Shown here: positions 32,937 through 43,339 of the stretch, piece by piece
Layout of the letters: the number at the start of each line of letters is the position of its first letter
How positions within the stretch are numbered: position 1 is the first letter of the stretch
Assembly: GCA_036925085.1 (NCBI GenBank)
Contig: JAUPFP010000003.1
Location: forward strand, 12,836,675 to 12,900,674
DNA length: 64,000 nucleotides
Source: Brachycybe producta
Lineage: Eukaryota > Arthropoda > Diplopoda > Playtdesmida > Andrognathidae
Direction: 5' to 3'
Notes under the pieces: model-generated
The model's input: only the letters and a program-made list of their open reading frames with translations
Database searches by the model: none
What the model was told of the DNA's origin: nothing
Position numbers and translations under genes: made by a program

Positions 32937-32937
<1 letters not shown>
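29660..32937 (+). mobile_element. RTE-type LINE, near full length, inactivated
   Basis: 5' UTR-like GC-richer leader (from about 29679), endonuclease, reverse transcriptase, then an ATGATGATGAT tail running into (TA)n. RTE elements typically end in short tandem repeats rather than poly(A). It sits between TA tracts, so a target duplication cannot be read. Codon use and GC are clearly higher than the host sequence. A truncated relative is at 21467-21808. Confidence 0.85.
29962..32930 (+). pseudogene. RTE ORF: APE endonuclease plus reverse transcriptase, three frameshifts
   Basis: The endonuclease part shows TWNIGSLTGK, CLQETRWKG, VSAYGPQ, GGDFNRHVGR and a final AGQHRLVVLDL, matching APE-type motifs. 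The reverse transcriptase shows FIDLEKAYDRVPR, GVHQGSALSPYLF and LFADDIVLVGES (catalytic ADD), then ENRLRWFGHV. The frame breaks near 30295, near 31010 and at 31681-31697, where TGAGTCAT is duplicated. Each segment is otherwise free of stops, so inactivation is recent. The product would nick DNA and copy its own RNA; this copy cannot make one continuous protein. Confidence 0.85.

Positions 32938-33009
<72 letters not shown>
32937..33009. repeat. (TA)n microsatellite
   Basis: Over 70 bp of uninterrupted TA following the RTE 3' tail. The stretch 33150-33475 shows nothing beyond AT-rich sequence. Confidence 0.95.
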
Positions 33010-33010
<1 letters not shown>

Positions 33011-33475
33011 TGTGGTATATAGGTGGTATATCCGTATGTAGTAGCCAATCATTGTCGGGTATGAGACTGTTTTAGCAGTCCAAAAAAAAACACTTTCCCA
33101 AACAGTCCATTTAGCGAATTTAGCGGAAGTTTTTCCCAATCACTTTGGGTTACAGCTGTCCTAAGTGAATGTTTGACAAGGAAATAACCTCATGAAATTC
33201 AAATACACTTATTATTTAGTTTCCTTCAGTTGAATTTTACACATGTACATAGCCACATACAATATTAACTTAGCAAGCTGGTCTTATTTAGCTGCCATCC
33301 AATCATTTCTACTGAAACATGACAATTGAATGTAATGATCCTGAAAAAACGAACAATTGGACGTCACTACAATGTGACTGACTGATAAGCTGGCATTTTT
33401 CTTCATTTTCTTCATCTTCTAAATTAATTTACAGTTTTAGAAACAAAAGAAAAGAAAGTTTAATTAGAAAAAAAA

Positions 33476-34545
33476 ATGACTTATTATTCTTTTTTCAAAC
33501 TACTTATTTGGTTGATGGTTGCAATTAACATTGCAAATTATGTTTGTAAGTATTTTTTTTTTAAATTTAAGTAAATTTCAGGCGTGGCGTTCCTAACCTT
33601 TTTCTTCTCACAAATTGCCTGAGAAAAAGAACATTAATTAAGATGGTTTATGAATGGCAGATTTTCAACCTCTTGCTTATTTCTGTCTTAAGAGAAACTA
33701 GAAAGTGTTGGTAGAAAACTAGAAGGGCAAAGCTCAATCACTTAATCAATGCATAAATTAAAAGAAATATAGTGAGCTAAGCATCATCTGTCTATCTGCT
33801 TAAAGTATGTTCATTTTCAAACTGACATAAAAAGCTTTATTTTGGAAGACGTCAACATGAAAATAGCCTTTTAAGTGATTCAGTTACCCTTCTAGTTTCT
33901 AAAACACTTTCTTGTTTCTCTTAATTCTGTTCCTGAGAAAACAATTTAAAGTGTAAACCGCATGTCGAAATCTGATTATTGTCTTTCAGGTGTAAAATGA
34001 AGAAGAAGAAACTAGAAAATGTTATAAACATCTAGAATTGTAGCTGAATCACTTAAGTGTATATTTTGCGTTTTGATTATCTTTCAAAATAAGCTTTTTT
34101 CTTATGTGAGTTTGAAAATGATCGAACTTTTACGCAAGCGATGTCTTTTAGTGGAGCAAAATGATGAGAAACTAGTGGGGTAACCCGTCATAAATGACGG
34201 GAGCAAAATTCACAGGCAAGTGTGCGCATGCGCGTCGTTTTTTTTTTACTCCTTTCATTTCAATTTCAGTTACCCCCTCCCACTTTTCTCTCTCTCTCCC
34301 CTTCTACACTTTCCAACCTTTTCCCCCTCACCCCCTCCCACTTTTCTCTCTCTCTCTCCCCTTCTACACTTTCCAACCTTTTCCCCCTCGCCCCCTCCCA
34401 CTTTTCTCTCTCTCTCTCTCCCCCCTTCTACACTTTCCAAAGGAAGAGTTCAACATATAGTTGACCTTGAGAAAAAAAAATGGTTCATTTATTCAAATTT
34501 ATATAAATTCCGACGTGCTTCAAGGGTTTAGTACAGTGTTACTCC

Positions 34546-34582
<37 letters not shown>

Positions 34583-36188
34583 TACATACACAGACCTAGG
34601 ATATTATATATATAACTAGAACATGCTTTATACCTTGTACACACATGAGTTAAATGAATTCAAATTAAATGTGTTTAGGTGAGTTATACGGAATCCCGTT
34701 AAGGACTATTTTATATATTATATTTAAGTATTAACTCAATATTTTGAGATTATTAACTGAATAAATTGAATTCAACATATTGTTTGTTTGTCTTTCACAG
34801 AGGGCTATGTAGAACACGTTTATTATTTAATTGCATTTAAATTATCAGGTGTGTACTAGGTATTAGAAGCTAGAAAAGTAGCTCCATCACTTAAAGGAAT
34901 TTTCACGTTGACATATTTCAAAATAAACTTTTTTTATGGACATAAATTAAAAAATATGGTTTGATGAGCGTCGTCTGAGCTGCTTAAAGATATCATCTTT
35001 TGAAAGATATCAACATGAAATCTCCTTGAAGTGATTGAGCTACCCTTCTAGTTTCTAAAGCACATTCAGAGTTTCTATTCATTTTGTTCTCTTTAAATAG
35101 AAAAGGAGTTCGAATGAGGCTTTTAACCTTTAAAGCCACTTTTAATGAAAATTCTGGGTAACAAAAGATAAGAATAGTCATTAATTAGTGACTATTATAT
35201 GACGACTGGTCTCTTGAGTGAACATTCAGCACTGGCTTTAACTACAATAGAAATAATTTTTTTTGGCTTCCAGTCACTACAATGACCAGGCCCGGATTAA
35301 CACTTTTGGTGGCCCTGTGCCAAGTATAACCTCTGGGGGCCCTTAGAAGTTAGTTTTCCAAGTCTTCAAACACTGCATCCTGGTTATTGTCATTGACATT
35401 GCTTATGGTTAATAACTGTTCTGGTACTTTTAAGAAATGACGTCATTTTCTGGACGTAGATCTGCACAACAGAACGTTCTTTGCGGCTTGTTTCTTCTTT
35501 TAGCTTTCTCTTGAGAGCACCACTAAGATATTACCGCTGCATTATTCAGGCTAATGGTACCGTCTGCAGATATGTTGTATTTCTGGTTTGCCAGAAGCAT
35601 ATGTTGCATTGATTTATACACACACGGACTGTCGGACTCATCGTAATACCAGGGCACCAGTGCCGCTAGCGGCCCATATCCGGTACAAGAAATGAAGAGA
35701 CAAGAGGGATCCGATTAGGGAATTTCTAGTTTAGTTTGGGACAAATTTTACGAAAAAAACATGAAAATATTAAAATATTGAAATTTAATATTATCACAAA
35801 ATAAATATGACAAGTCAAAGTGATTTATTTGCGGGGCGGGAAGGGGCCCCTAAACCTCTGGGGCTCTATGCAGGGCACTTTTGTTACATAACTTAATGCA
35901 GCCCTGACAACGACTGGTCATTGGTGATTGGTAAACCAATATGTGACGTGACACTCCTGTTTTAAGATGTGACATATATATTTTTTTTTTATAGATTGTG
36001 ATCCAACTTGTGACAAATCTGCAACAAAAACTTGTGGATGTCCTAAAACTTGTCAGAATTATAAAACGCATTCTTCTTGCGACATATCATGTTCCGATGA
36101 CAACCTTTCCTACATATGTCCGCAAGGCTACGTATTGCTTAATTCGGGTTCAACCTGTTGTGTAACTCCTAATAAATGTTCTAATTAG
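33476..36188 (+). CDS. Secreted 11-Cys peptide, two exons (TIL-like)
   Basis: Exon 1 is 33476-33545 and exon 2 is 35995-36188, giving 87 aa. Exon 1 starts MTYYSFFKLLIWLMVAIN, a signal peptide, with a phase-1 end and GTAAGT donor. Exon 2 follows a run of T and ATAG, joining through Y. Cys pattern: C-x3-C-x7-C-x1-C-x3-C-x8-C-x3-C-x8-C-x12-CC-x5-C, one Cys more than its relatives, placed near the N-terminus. GYVLLN precedes the CC pair. Closest relative: the exon at 22871-23070. The 2.4-kb intron holds AAACTAGAAGGGTA MITEs, a Helitron (34172-34601) and a hAT element (35287-35906). Exported disulphide-rich peptide is inferred; activity is unknown. Confidence 0.78.
33688..33925. mobile_element. 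Foldback MITE, AAACTAGAAGGGTA family
   Basis: Arms AAACTAGAAGGGCAAAGCTC / GTTACCCTTCTAGTTTCTAA, extended by AAGAGAAACTAGAAAGTG / CACTTTCTTGTTTCTCTT. Lies in the intron of the 33.5-kb peptide gene. A half copy is at 33998-34065. Confidence 0.75.
34172..34601 (-). mobile_element. Helitron copy 10 with triplicated body block
   Basis: CTAGTGGGGTAACCCGTCAT to CAGACCTAGGA, flanked A/T. The CACCCCCTCCCACTTTTCTC to CCTTTTCCCCCTC block (~63 bp) is present three times. A (CA)n tract precedes the 5' end. Overlapping open frames are low-complexity artefacts. Confidence 0.8.
34866..35080. mobile_element. Foldback MITE, AGAAGGGTAGCTC family
   Basis: Left AGAAAAGTAGCTCCATCACTTAA and right AAGTGATTGAGCTACCCTTC, with inner GTTGACATATTTCAAAATAA / TTGAAAGATATCAACATGA. 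Third copy of this family in the same intron. Confidence 0.75.
35287..35906. mobile_element. hAT-type MITE, CAGGCCCGGATTAA ends
   Basis: Ends CAGGCCCGGATTAA / CAGGGCTGCATTAA with subterminal GGGGGCCC / GGGGCCCC. The 8-bp target duplication is ACAATGAC / ACAACGAC (7 of 8). Located in the intron just upstream of the second exon of the 33.5-kb gene. Noncoding. Confidence 0.8.
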
Positions 36189-36628
36189 AAATATGGTTTT
36201 TGGTTGTTAAAAGTGTGGCTTAAAAAAAGATGGTTGTTGGAATATAAATCAATTGAAAATTAATTTGTGAATATCGAAAATTAAGTCCTGCTTAAAAAAA
36301 TTAAGAAGACCCACTTACACTTGTCATTAAAAGATGTATTAAAAATATTCAGCATATTATGTTTGATCTTAATTTTTTTTTTTTCATTTGTATGAGGAGG
36401 TTTCTGCTTTTGCTAGATTGTGTGAAGTTAGTAGGTAATCTTTTAGCTAGATAATTAGAAACAAGTGTGGAATATCTATATTAGTGTATAGGTAATGTTG
36501 TGCATGTAAACTGTGACACCCTGTATTTCTGCTTTTTTTATAAAAAAACACAAGCCTTTTGGGCCCCACGCCCCAATTCCTCCCACCCCCACTACTTCCT
36601 TTAGGTCAAGGTGATTTAATGAACAAAT

Positions 36629-38165
36629 TAATTCAATTCAATTCAATTCAATTAGATACACCTGCAATCAGCTTGAAAGCCATGTGGCAGGGGGGATTGC
36701 TCCCAATCATGAGTGATTGTCATTATTTAAAAATAAGACATCATCACAAAATTGAAATCGTCCTAACAAAGAACTATTCACAGGAAGAGAATTCCATAGT
36801 CTAACAACATTAGGAATAAAAGACCAAAAATATGCATCAGTCCTAGCCATTAATTCTTTGAAAGTCTTTGAATGCCCAAATCTACCTTTACGAGGATTTC
36901 TAGTTAGTAAACCATTAAGCAGAGTAATGTTATCATCAGACAGCAAACTACCCAGAAGAGCGAGGCTTTGCTCATTTCTTCGGACTGCTAATGTTTCCCA
37001 TTCTAGCTCTTGAAGCATAGATGATACGCTGTCAGTATATGCATACCATCCCTTTACAAATCTTGCAGCCCTACGCTGCACCATTTCTATTTCTTGTTTT
37101 AGGTTATTTCTAAATGGGCTCCAAATTGGGGAACAATATTCTAAGATAGGTCTAACTAGGGTAAAGTAGCAGACCTTTTTTACATTTTCATTACAATGTG
37201 AGTGCGTTGGACAAACCGCAGCCTTTGATTAGCTTTTGCAACTGCTTTGGTTATATGATCTTTCCAAAGCATGTCTTTTACAAAGTTAAGCCAAGATATT
37301 TAATGTATCAACATGAGTTAGCTGAACATCTCTCATGCAAGATTCTTGCTTTCGGGAAACTCGCATAACATTGCATTTACTCCTATTGAGTTGTAAATGC
37401 CACTCAGCACACCATTCTTCAACACTGTCTAGATCTCTTTGGAGGACTTCACTATCCTCATTATTCCTAATCCTCCTGTACACAACAGCATCATCTGCAA
37501 ACAAGCGCATTGTACTGTTGCTTCTATCTGCCAGATCGTTAATGAACAGAAGGAAAAGTAGTGGTCCAAGAATGCTACCCTGAGGTACACCAGATGTTAC
37601 TTTAGCCCAGTCCGACACAGCACCATCAATTTGGACTTGCTGTTGTCTATTTCATAAGAATTATGATGTCCACAAAATTACTTGTTTAAGTTAAAAGTCA
37701 CCAAAAATACCAAGTCAAATTCGCCATTACTATCCAAGCCAGATTGTATGTCTTGGATGAATAGTGCTAACTGTGTATCACATGATCTGCCTTTTCGAAA
37801 ACCATGCTGGTTTTCATGAATTAATTTATGGGTTTTTAAATGCTTGATTGTATTAGAATAAATTATATGCTCGAGAGTTTTACATACAATGGAGGTTAGA
37901 GAAATGGGTCTAAGTTCTTTGGACAATGTTTATCTCCTGTTTTAAAAATTGAGCAGATATTTGCTTGCCTCCATGCCATAGGCAGTATGCCGCTATCAAG
38001 GGAATTTTGGAAAAGATTACTTAAAAAAGGGCTAACTTCTATGGCCATCTCTTTTAGCAAACATGGCGAAATTTCATCTGGACCAGCAGATTTATTAACA
38101 TCTAGATTATAAAGCATTAATAACCTGGTCAAAACGTAAATTGGAAAATGGATATCAGTTGAGAC
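36629..38165 (-). pseudogene. 5'-truncated CR1/Jockey-type LINE reverse transcriptase
   Basis: On the minus strand, fragments run in order: NKSAGPDEISPCLLKE and LRPISLTSIVCKTLEHII (fingers), HGFRKGRSCDTQLALF, GVPQGSILGPLLFLLFINDL and LFADDAVVYRR (palm with catalytic ADD), then RRAARFVKGW and VVRLWNSLP at the C-terminus. Several frameshifts separate them, and the endonuclease is missing (5' truncation at about 38165). The 3' end is an (AATTG)n microsatellite at 36629-36655. Clade assignment within CR1/L2/Jockey/Daphne is uncertain. The stretch 36189-36628 has no feature. Confidence 0.85.
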
Positions 38166-38166
38166 A

Positions 38167-38235
38167 CAGGCAATTAGAAATCGGGACAAACAGAAGTTGA
38201 CTCTGCCCTTTTACATCGTTCAACCACAGCAATTG
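38167..38235. mobile_element. ACAGGCAATTAG MITE fragment
   Basis: ACAGGCAATTAGAAATCGGG and the following GACAAACAGAAGTTG match the left arm of the element at 25385. The right half is missing. The stretch 38236-38564 shows no other feature. Confidence 0.7.
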
Positions 38236-38573
38236 TGAGTCTATGGAATCTGGGAGAACGGTCCCCCAGCAGCAAGCTCGATCATGTCTACACATATATC
38301 TAAAGGCGAATCTAAGGCGGTTCCCGTCCGAAAGGAAGAGAGTTCCAACCCGAGTCCAATAACATGCTGGGGCTCTGCGCTGTTACAAAACACTTCAAGA
38401 ATATGCATTTCTTGAAGGTTAGCTACTAATTTTGCACCTGTAAATGAGATAAATGGTAATTTTTCAGTTGGTGTTTTGTTGTACTGATCAGTATTTCGAT
38501 AGATGGTGAAATATACTGGATGCAATCATAAAAACAATAAGAATGGAATAAAAATGTTTGTACAGCCATACTT

Positions 38574-39107
38574 GGGTCAGGATAAAAAGATGAACGAATG
38601 AACGGGATGAACATTGGGGTAACTCTAATTAGATGAACACTATATTTTAATTAATGAACACACATTTTAAAGGGATAAACAGAGAGAAATAAAAGGATGA
38701 ACATACTTTAAAGGGATGAACATGGGTTTAAGGGGGATGAACATGGGTTTAAGGGGGATGAACATGGTTTTAAGGTGGATGAACCTGGGGTTAAAAGGGA
38801 TGAACATGGTTTTAAGGGGATGAACATGATTTTACAGGGTTAGGTTAGGTTTGGTTCGGTTGGGTTAGGTTCGGTTACCTAACCTAACCTAACCTAAACT
38901 AAAACCATGTTCATCCCCCCAAAACCATGATCATCCCTTTAAAGTATGTTCATCCTTTTATTTCTCTCTGTATATTTTTTTAAAATGTGTGTTCATCTAT
39001 GATATAGTGTTCATCTTATTCTATATGCATTCTGTGTCGGGTTTTAGAGTTACTCTTATGTTCATCCTGTCCATCCCGTTCATTCGTTCATCTTTTTATC
39101 CTGACCC
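38574..39107. mobile_element. Mutator-like MITE with 9-bp TSD and TTAGG-rich hairpin tip
   Basis: 534 bp with terminal inverted repeats starting GGGTCAGGATAAAAAGATGA and a perfect 9-bp target duplication GCCATACTT (38565-38573, 39108-39116). The arms contain tandem GGATGAACATGGTTTTAAGG units. The centre (about 38838-38898) is a hairpin of (TTAGG)n / (CCTAA)n-like repeats. Nine-bp duplications suggest Mutator; that assignment is inference. Confidence 0.8.
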
Positions 39108-39671
39108 GCCATACTTTGCTTAACAATAGGAATACGTCCATGAAAATCATTATAACTGAATCATCAGTGGAGTAAAGACACATGTAAACGAGTTTCTAAG
39201 CAAAATGTGTGGGACATTTGCATTAAAAACACTTGCCCTAAAGCCATTTGCCCTATAGACACTTGTCCTAAAATCATTTGCCATAAAGGGACATTTGCCC
39301 TAAAACACTTGCCTTAAAGACACTTGCCCTTAAATGGACATTTGCCCTAAAATCATTTGTCCTAAAACTATTTGCCTTAAAACTATTTGCCCTAAAGGGA
39401 CAGTTGAACTAATGCTAGAGGGCTACAACCAGCCTGCAGCAACCAGCAGCCGGTAAACCAGCCTTGTGTGCATGCGTCATTAGTGAGAACTTACTCCTAG
39501 TGCCAGAGTAAATACTCCTTTTACTTAAAGCAACTTTATTCGTACGAAAAGGAAGTAAATTCTCATTTCTTGAGAAGTTACACTGCTTTTTGTTGAGTTA
39601 CTCGTGAATAAAAAATGATCAACTTTATTACTACAACTCATTATGTTTTTCCAGGTATTCCTGTCTTAAGC

Positions 39672-40110
39672 CGCGTACAGACCAGAATTAGATGTTCGCG
39701 AACCGCTCGGGAACTGTTCGAGAGCTGCTCGCTAGCATAACGGCTACTTCAAAAAAATTAGCGTATTCACGTTCGCATGGCGAACAGCTGTTGAGATTTT
39801 GTTTGTTAGTTCGTTCGCTTTGTTAAATTTGTTTGTAATAAGTTAGCACTCAATTGTTTGTAATAATTCTAAACTGGCGAGACGAGCTTACTGACGTCTA
39901 AAGACCGGGTTTTCTGTTCGGCAGATGTCCGAGAACCAACCCTTTGATGTACCGCCTCAAGAGCGAACTTTCTATACCGGTTTGCGAACAGCTCTAGATT
40001 TGTTCGCGAGCTCCCGTCTAAACCGGGTTTCTGTTTCTTTTTGCAAACTGGCCCCGAACTGTTCGCAAACTCTTCTAGAACGGCTCGCGAGCTTGGTCTA
40101 TACGTGGCTT
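39672..40110. mobile_element. Harbinger-like MITE, GCCGCGTACAGACC ends
   Basis: TTAAGCCGCGTACAGACCAG at the left is mirrored by TGGTCTATACGTGGCTTTAA at the right, with TTAA at both borders. Internal GTTCGCGA and TCGCGAGC repeats are inverted. In copy B (54917-55615) the interior has lost ~75 bp and gained a hAT insertion. Confidence 0.6.
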
Positions 40111-40188
40111 TAAGAGACACTCTGTACTTTTGAAGTTAATTAGTTTGTAATCAGTAATTAAAAGGCATTTTTTTTTATAATTTTTTTT

Positions 40189-40194
40189 TTTATT
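40189..40194 (-). promoter_or_regulatory. Candidate poly(A) signal
   Basis: AATAAA on the minus strand, about 100 bp after the stop codon of the peptide gene at 40295-40676. The equivalent TTTATT is also present downstream of copy B. Confidence 0.4.
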
Positions 40195-40294
40195 TACCAC
40201 ATAACAAGAATTATATTCTAACATTTGAATAAGACATCTGCTATTACGTGAAATTAATTATTTAACTTCCATTAATGACCTGACAAATACCCGT

Positions 40295-40676
40295 TTATAA
40301 GGGTGGGCAGGAATCGACACAGCAATGGCTGTCGATACTTAGCAACTTATAAGGTTCAGTGCAGGTATATCCATCTCGACATCCTTTAGGACAAGTGATG
40401 AACACATTTCCTACAATTCCACATCTTGCTGGACATAGAGTACTACAATTATTGTAGACTGCTGCTCCTTCAATACATTTTGGAGGAGCTGGAGTTGAAG
40501 TTGACTCTAGAAATTATAGAAATAAGGTTAATTTTAAATAATTTAAATTGACACAAATGACTGATGTCACACTTACCACTGGTAGTACTCTTAATACCGT
40601 CTGTACTATCTGTTGGCACGGAAACAACGATGTATACCGCTGCTGCCAGGATAAGAATTAAGCATGTTGGATTCAT
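40295..40676 (-). CDS. Secreted 10-Cys peptide, two exons, copy A
   Basis: Exon 1 is 40577-40676 and exon 2 is 40295-40506, giving 103 aa; the intron is only 70 bp. Exon 1: MNPTCLILILAAAVYIVV signal peptide, then a short Ser/Thr-rich linker, ending phase 1 at GTAAGT. Exon 2 continues the linker (STSTPAPP) and then C-x9-C-x3-C-x3-C-x9-C-x3-C-x5-C-x12-CC-x3-C. The Thr/Ser/Pro linker is unique to this subfamily and could be O-glycosylated (inference). TTTATT at 40189-40194 is a reverse-strand AATAAA. A TTTTTAG 18 bp before ATG could be an acceptor of a 5' UTR intron. Near twin at 55781-56183 differs mainly by amino-acid-changing substitutions. Confidence 0.82.
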
Positions 40677-40786
40677 TGTTCGTGATAATTATTGCTAAAA
40701 ATATAATATAATTGTTATTGTGGGGGTCTTTTTTTCATAGGCCGGCTGCTAGTACACTGTGTAAAGCGCTATATACATGGGTAAGG

Positions 40787-40990
40787 GTGACCACTTTAAG
40801 AAATTAGGAGATTTTTGTGCAAACAGACTCGTGTATTTCTGGTGTCATTTGTACCTAGCATCATTCGACAATGGAATTTGGTTCCAGAGGATGTTGTGCC
40901 ATTTGGGAATGTTATGATTTGGAGGAAAATTCTTAGGGGTTTGCTCTCGTTGTAAATTGTGAGATCAAAGGTGACCTTTACTGTAACCCA
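40787..40990 (+). mobile_element. LINE 3' fragment upstream of the peptide gene
   Basis: GGTGACCACTTTAAGAAATT to GATCAAAGGTGACC encodes a degraded tail resembling the WNSLP-containing C-terminus of the LINE at 36.6-38.2 kb (GACAATGGAATTTGGTTCC). The equivalent is at 56290-56482 in copy B. Confidence 0.5.
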
Positions 40991-41467
40991 CGTGGGTTAA
41001 TTTATTTTTTTGAAGCAAAAATCGTGATGCAATAAAGGAAGCTTTCATGGCTGACAGCTTGGCTTGCCACCTTTCCTATTTTGTGGAGGACAGGCCTCCA
41101 TTCAGAGGAAATGTCCTCCAGCCAGGACCTCGTCCTCCATGAAGGCAAACATGTCCTAAACACAATAAATTGTATAAAAACTTAAATACGTTCGTGGAAA
41201 TATGGTCCTGGCCGGAGTATAGTTCTTCCGAATGGAGGACTGTCCTCCACAGGTGGCATTAAGCCTACTGACAACTTTATACATTCAGAAGTTCTGGTGA
41301 AATTTGATGATTTTTCACAAAAATGAGGTAAATGGAAAAAAAAAATTGAAAATTCTAATGTAGCCTATACCAAGAAGCCAATCTAAAGATGTGCATACTG
41401 GTTAATTTTTCACGATTCTAGAGTGTGTAGTTTCCGAGAACATTCGTGCACAAAGGGAGGGAGGGAG

Positions 41468-41469
41468 AG

Positions 41470-41527
<58 letters not shown>
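41468..41527. repeat. (GA)n microsatellite
   Basis: About 60 bp of GA repeats; only ~12 bp at the equivalent place in copy B (56957-56969). The stretch 40991-41467 contains only paired GAGGACNGTCCTCC motifs and no gene. Confidence 0.95.
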
Positions 41528-41529
<2 letters not shown>

Positions 41530-41555
41530 TCAGCCCTTACCAAATTATGATATTA

Positions 41556-42830
41556 GATGCTTTGCGATTTTTCATCTAAAAAATACACGAAATAAAATGA
41601 AAACGATATATTTTAAATTAATTTCGTTTTTGCATTTATTTCGTATTTAAATTTCGTTAATGGTTTGCGTTCTGCCAAAACGAAACAAATTAAAATAAAA
41701 CACGAAATATCACATTTTTGGCTACAATTAAAACCTAAAACAAAAAGTACCTATGTGCATTACTAAAACCAGAAATTACCACGGCGACAACAAGGGATGG
41801 AAATGGTAATAACAGCAAATAAATAAAATTTAACAATATAAACAATACATGCTTTGCGCACTACAAAACGAAATGTTAGAAAATACGAAATACATTAAAA
41901 ATACGATATACAATATTTAAAATTATTTCGTATTTTCAGTCTAATTTTAAGTGTCGTTGCGATATTTTTTTTTTTTCGTGATGAAAGATTTCTTGTATTT
42001 TGTTGCCACGAAAAAGTCGCGCATTCGTGTTTGTTGACATTTTGAGTAAAAAAAAAGCAGCCATTTTTTTTCCCACTTCAAACGAACAATAGAATATTTT
42101 GAAGAAATTAGTAAATGTAATCTCCAGGAAAGTATTAAATTTGCTCAACAAAGAGCAGCAGGTGTTAGGTTAAAGGTAGGTTATAATATTTTAATTGTTT
42201 ATTGTTACTTTTTATTTATTTGCTGTTATTGCCATTTCCATCCCTTGTTGTCGCCGTGGTGATTTTTGGTTTTAGTAATGCACATAGATACTTTTTGTTT
42301 CAGGTTTTAATGGTAGCTAAAAATGTCATTTTTCGTGTTTTATTTTAATTTGTTTCGTTTTGGCAGAACGCAAACCCATTAACGAAATTTAATTACGAAA
42401 TAAATAAAAAAAAAAGAAATTAATTTAAAATATATCGTTTTCATTTTATTTCGTGTATTTTTGGACGAAAAATCGCAAAGCATCTAATTAAATATTATAA
42501 CCTACTTTTAACCTAACATCTGCTGCTTTTTGTTGAGCAAATTTAATACTTTCCTGGAAATTACATGCACTCATTTCTTCAAAATATTCCATTGTTCCTT
42601 TGTAGTGGGGGGAAAAATGGCTGCTTTTTTTTATTCAAAATGTCAACAAACACGCATGCGCGACATTTTCGTGGTAACGAAATATAAGACATCTTTCGTC
42701 ACGAAAAAAATAAAAAAAATATCGTAAAACGACATTTGTAAAATTAGACTGAAAATACGAAATAATTTTAAGTATATCGTATTTTTAATGTATTTCGTAT
42801 TTTCTCACGTTTAGTTTTGCATCTATTAGA
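41556..42830. repeat. Interleaved inverted repeats X-Y-X'-Y'
   Basis: Arm X (about 41565-41835, containing GCGACAACAAGGGATGG) is inverted at about 42200-42490 (CCATCCCTTGTTGTCGC). Arm Y (about 41873-42185, ACGAAATACATTAAAAATAC) is inverted at about 42500-42825 (GTATTTTTAATGTATTTCGT). The order is X, Y, X', Y', so the arms cross rather than nest. Copy B (57301-58315) lost most of Y. No coding potential; the similar 65-71 aa open frames are mirror images of each other. Confidence 0.8.
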
Positions 42831-43339
42831 ATATTAATTATGTATTCTACAGTATATAATTAACCCACTTACTCTAAACGGTCCGTATTATTGTCCCAGC
42901 CTTCCAAACGTAGATTCTCGTTTGATGCATTTTTGTTTCTGCTATTTATATGAAACCTTTTATTTGATTTTCTTACTAACTTTTAATTTAATTGTGATTG
43001 ACTTCTGGCTTGTGTTACACATGCGTCTTTCAGAATATTATTGTATTTTATGTAAAACAATAAAAAAACCTTGCCAGACATTGTAATAAATACACATTTA
43101 CATTACTTGTGTAGATAATTGAGTGTATTGTGTGTGCAATTGTACAGTGAACACCTATGCAAGCACTTACTTTTTATGTCACTTTGCAGAACATATGTTA
43201 TTAAAAATTAGATTGTAAAACAAACTTAAGTGCGTTCTGAAACCATGTGCAGCTTAATTTGCTAAGGCCCAACTTTTTTTTTCTGTCTCCCTCTCTGTTT
43301 TTTTGAACGCGAGTTTTGTCCGAAATGACTAACTCTTAA

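Larger units (their letters stand above)
28166..33141. mobile_element. Composite: large element with GATTGGGAAAAACTTC ends hosting nested insertions
   Basis: GATTGGGAAAAACTTC at 28170-28185 is mirrored by GAAGTTTTTCCCAATC near 33126-33141. Between them are low-complexity TTTTCGAT sequence, a 22-bp tandem repeat, a hairpin, a hAT MITE (29004-29404), another MITE (29437-29568) and the RTE element. I infer one old foldback element that received later insertions; the pairing of ends is not proven. The stretch 27374-28165 has no gene. Confidence 0.4.

Noticed and set aside
38838-38898. TTAGG-like run as a true telomere or interstitial telomere
   Set aside because: It is short, degenerate and inverted on itself, and lies exactly in the hairpin tip of a TSD-bounded MITE.
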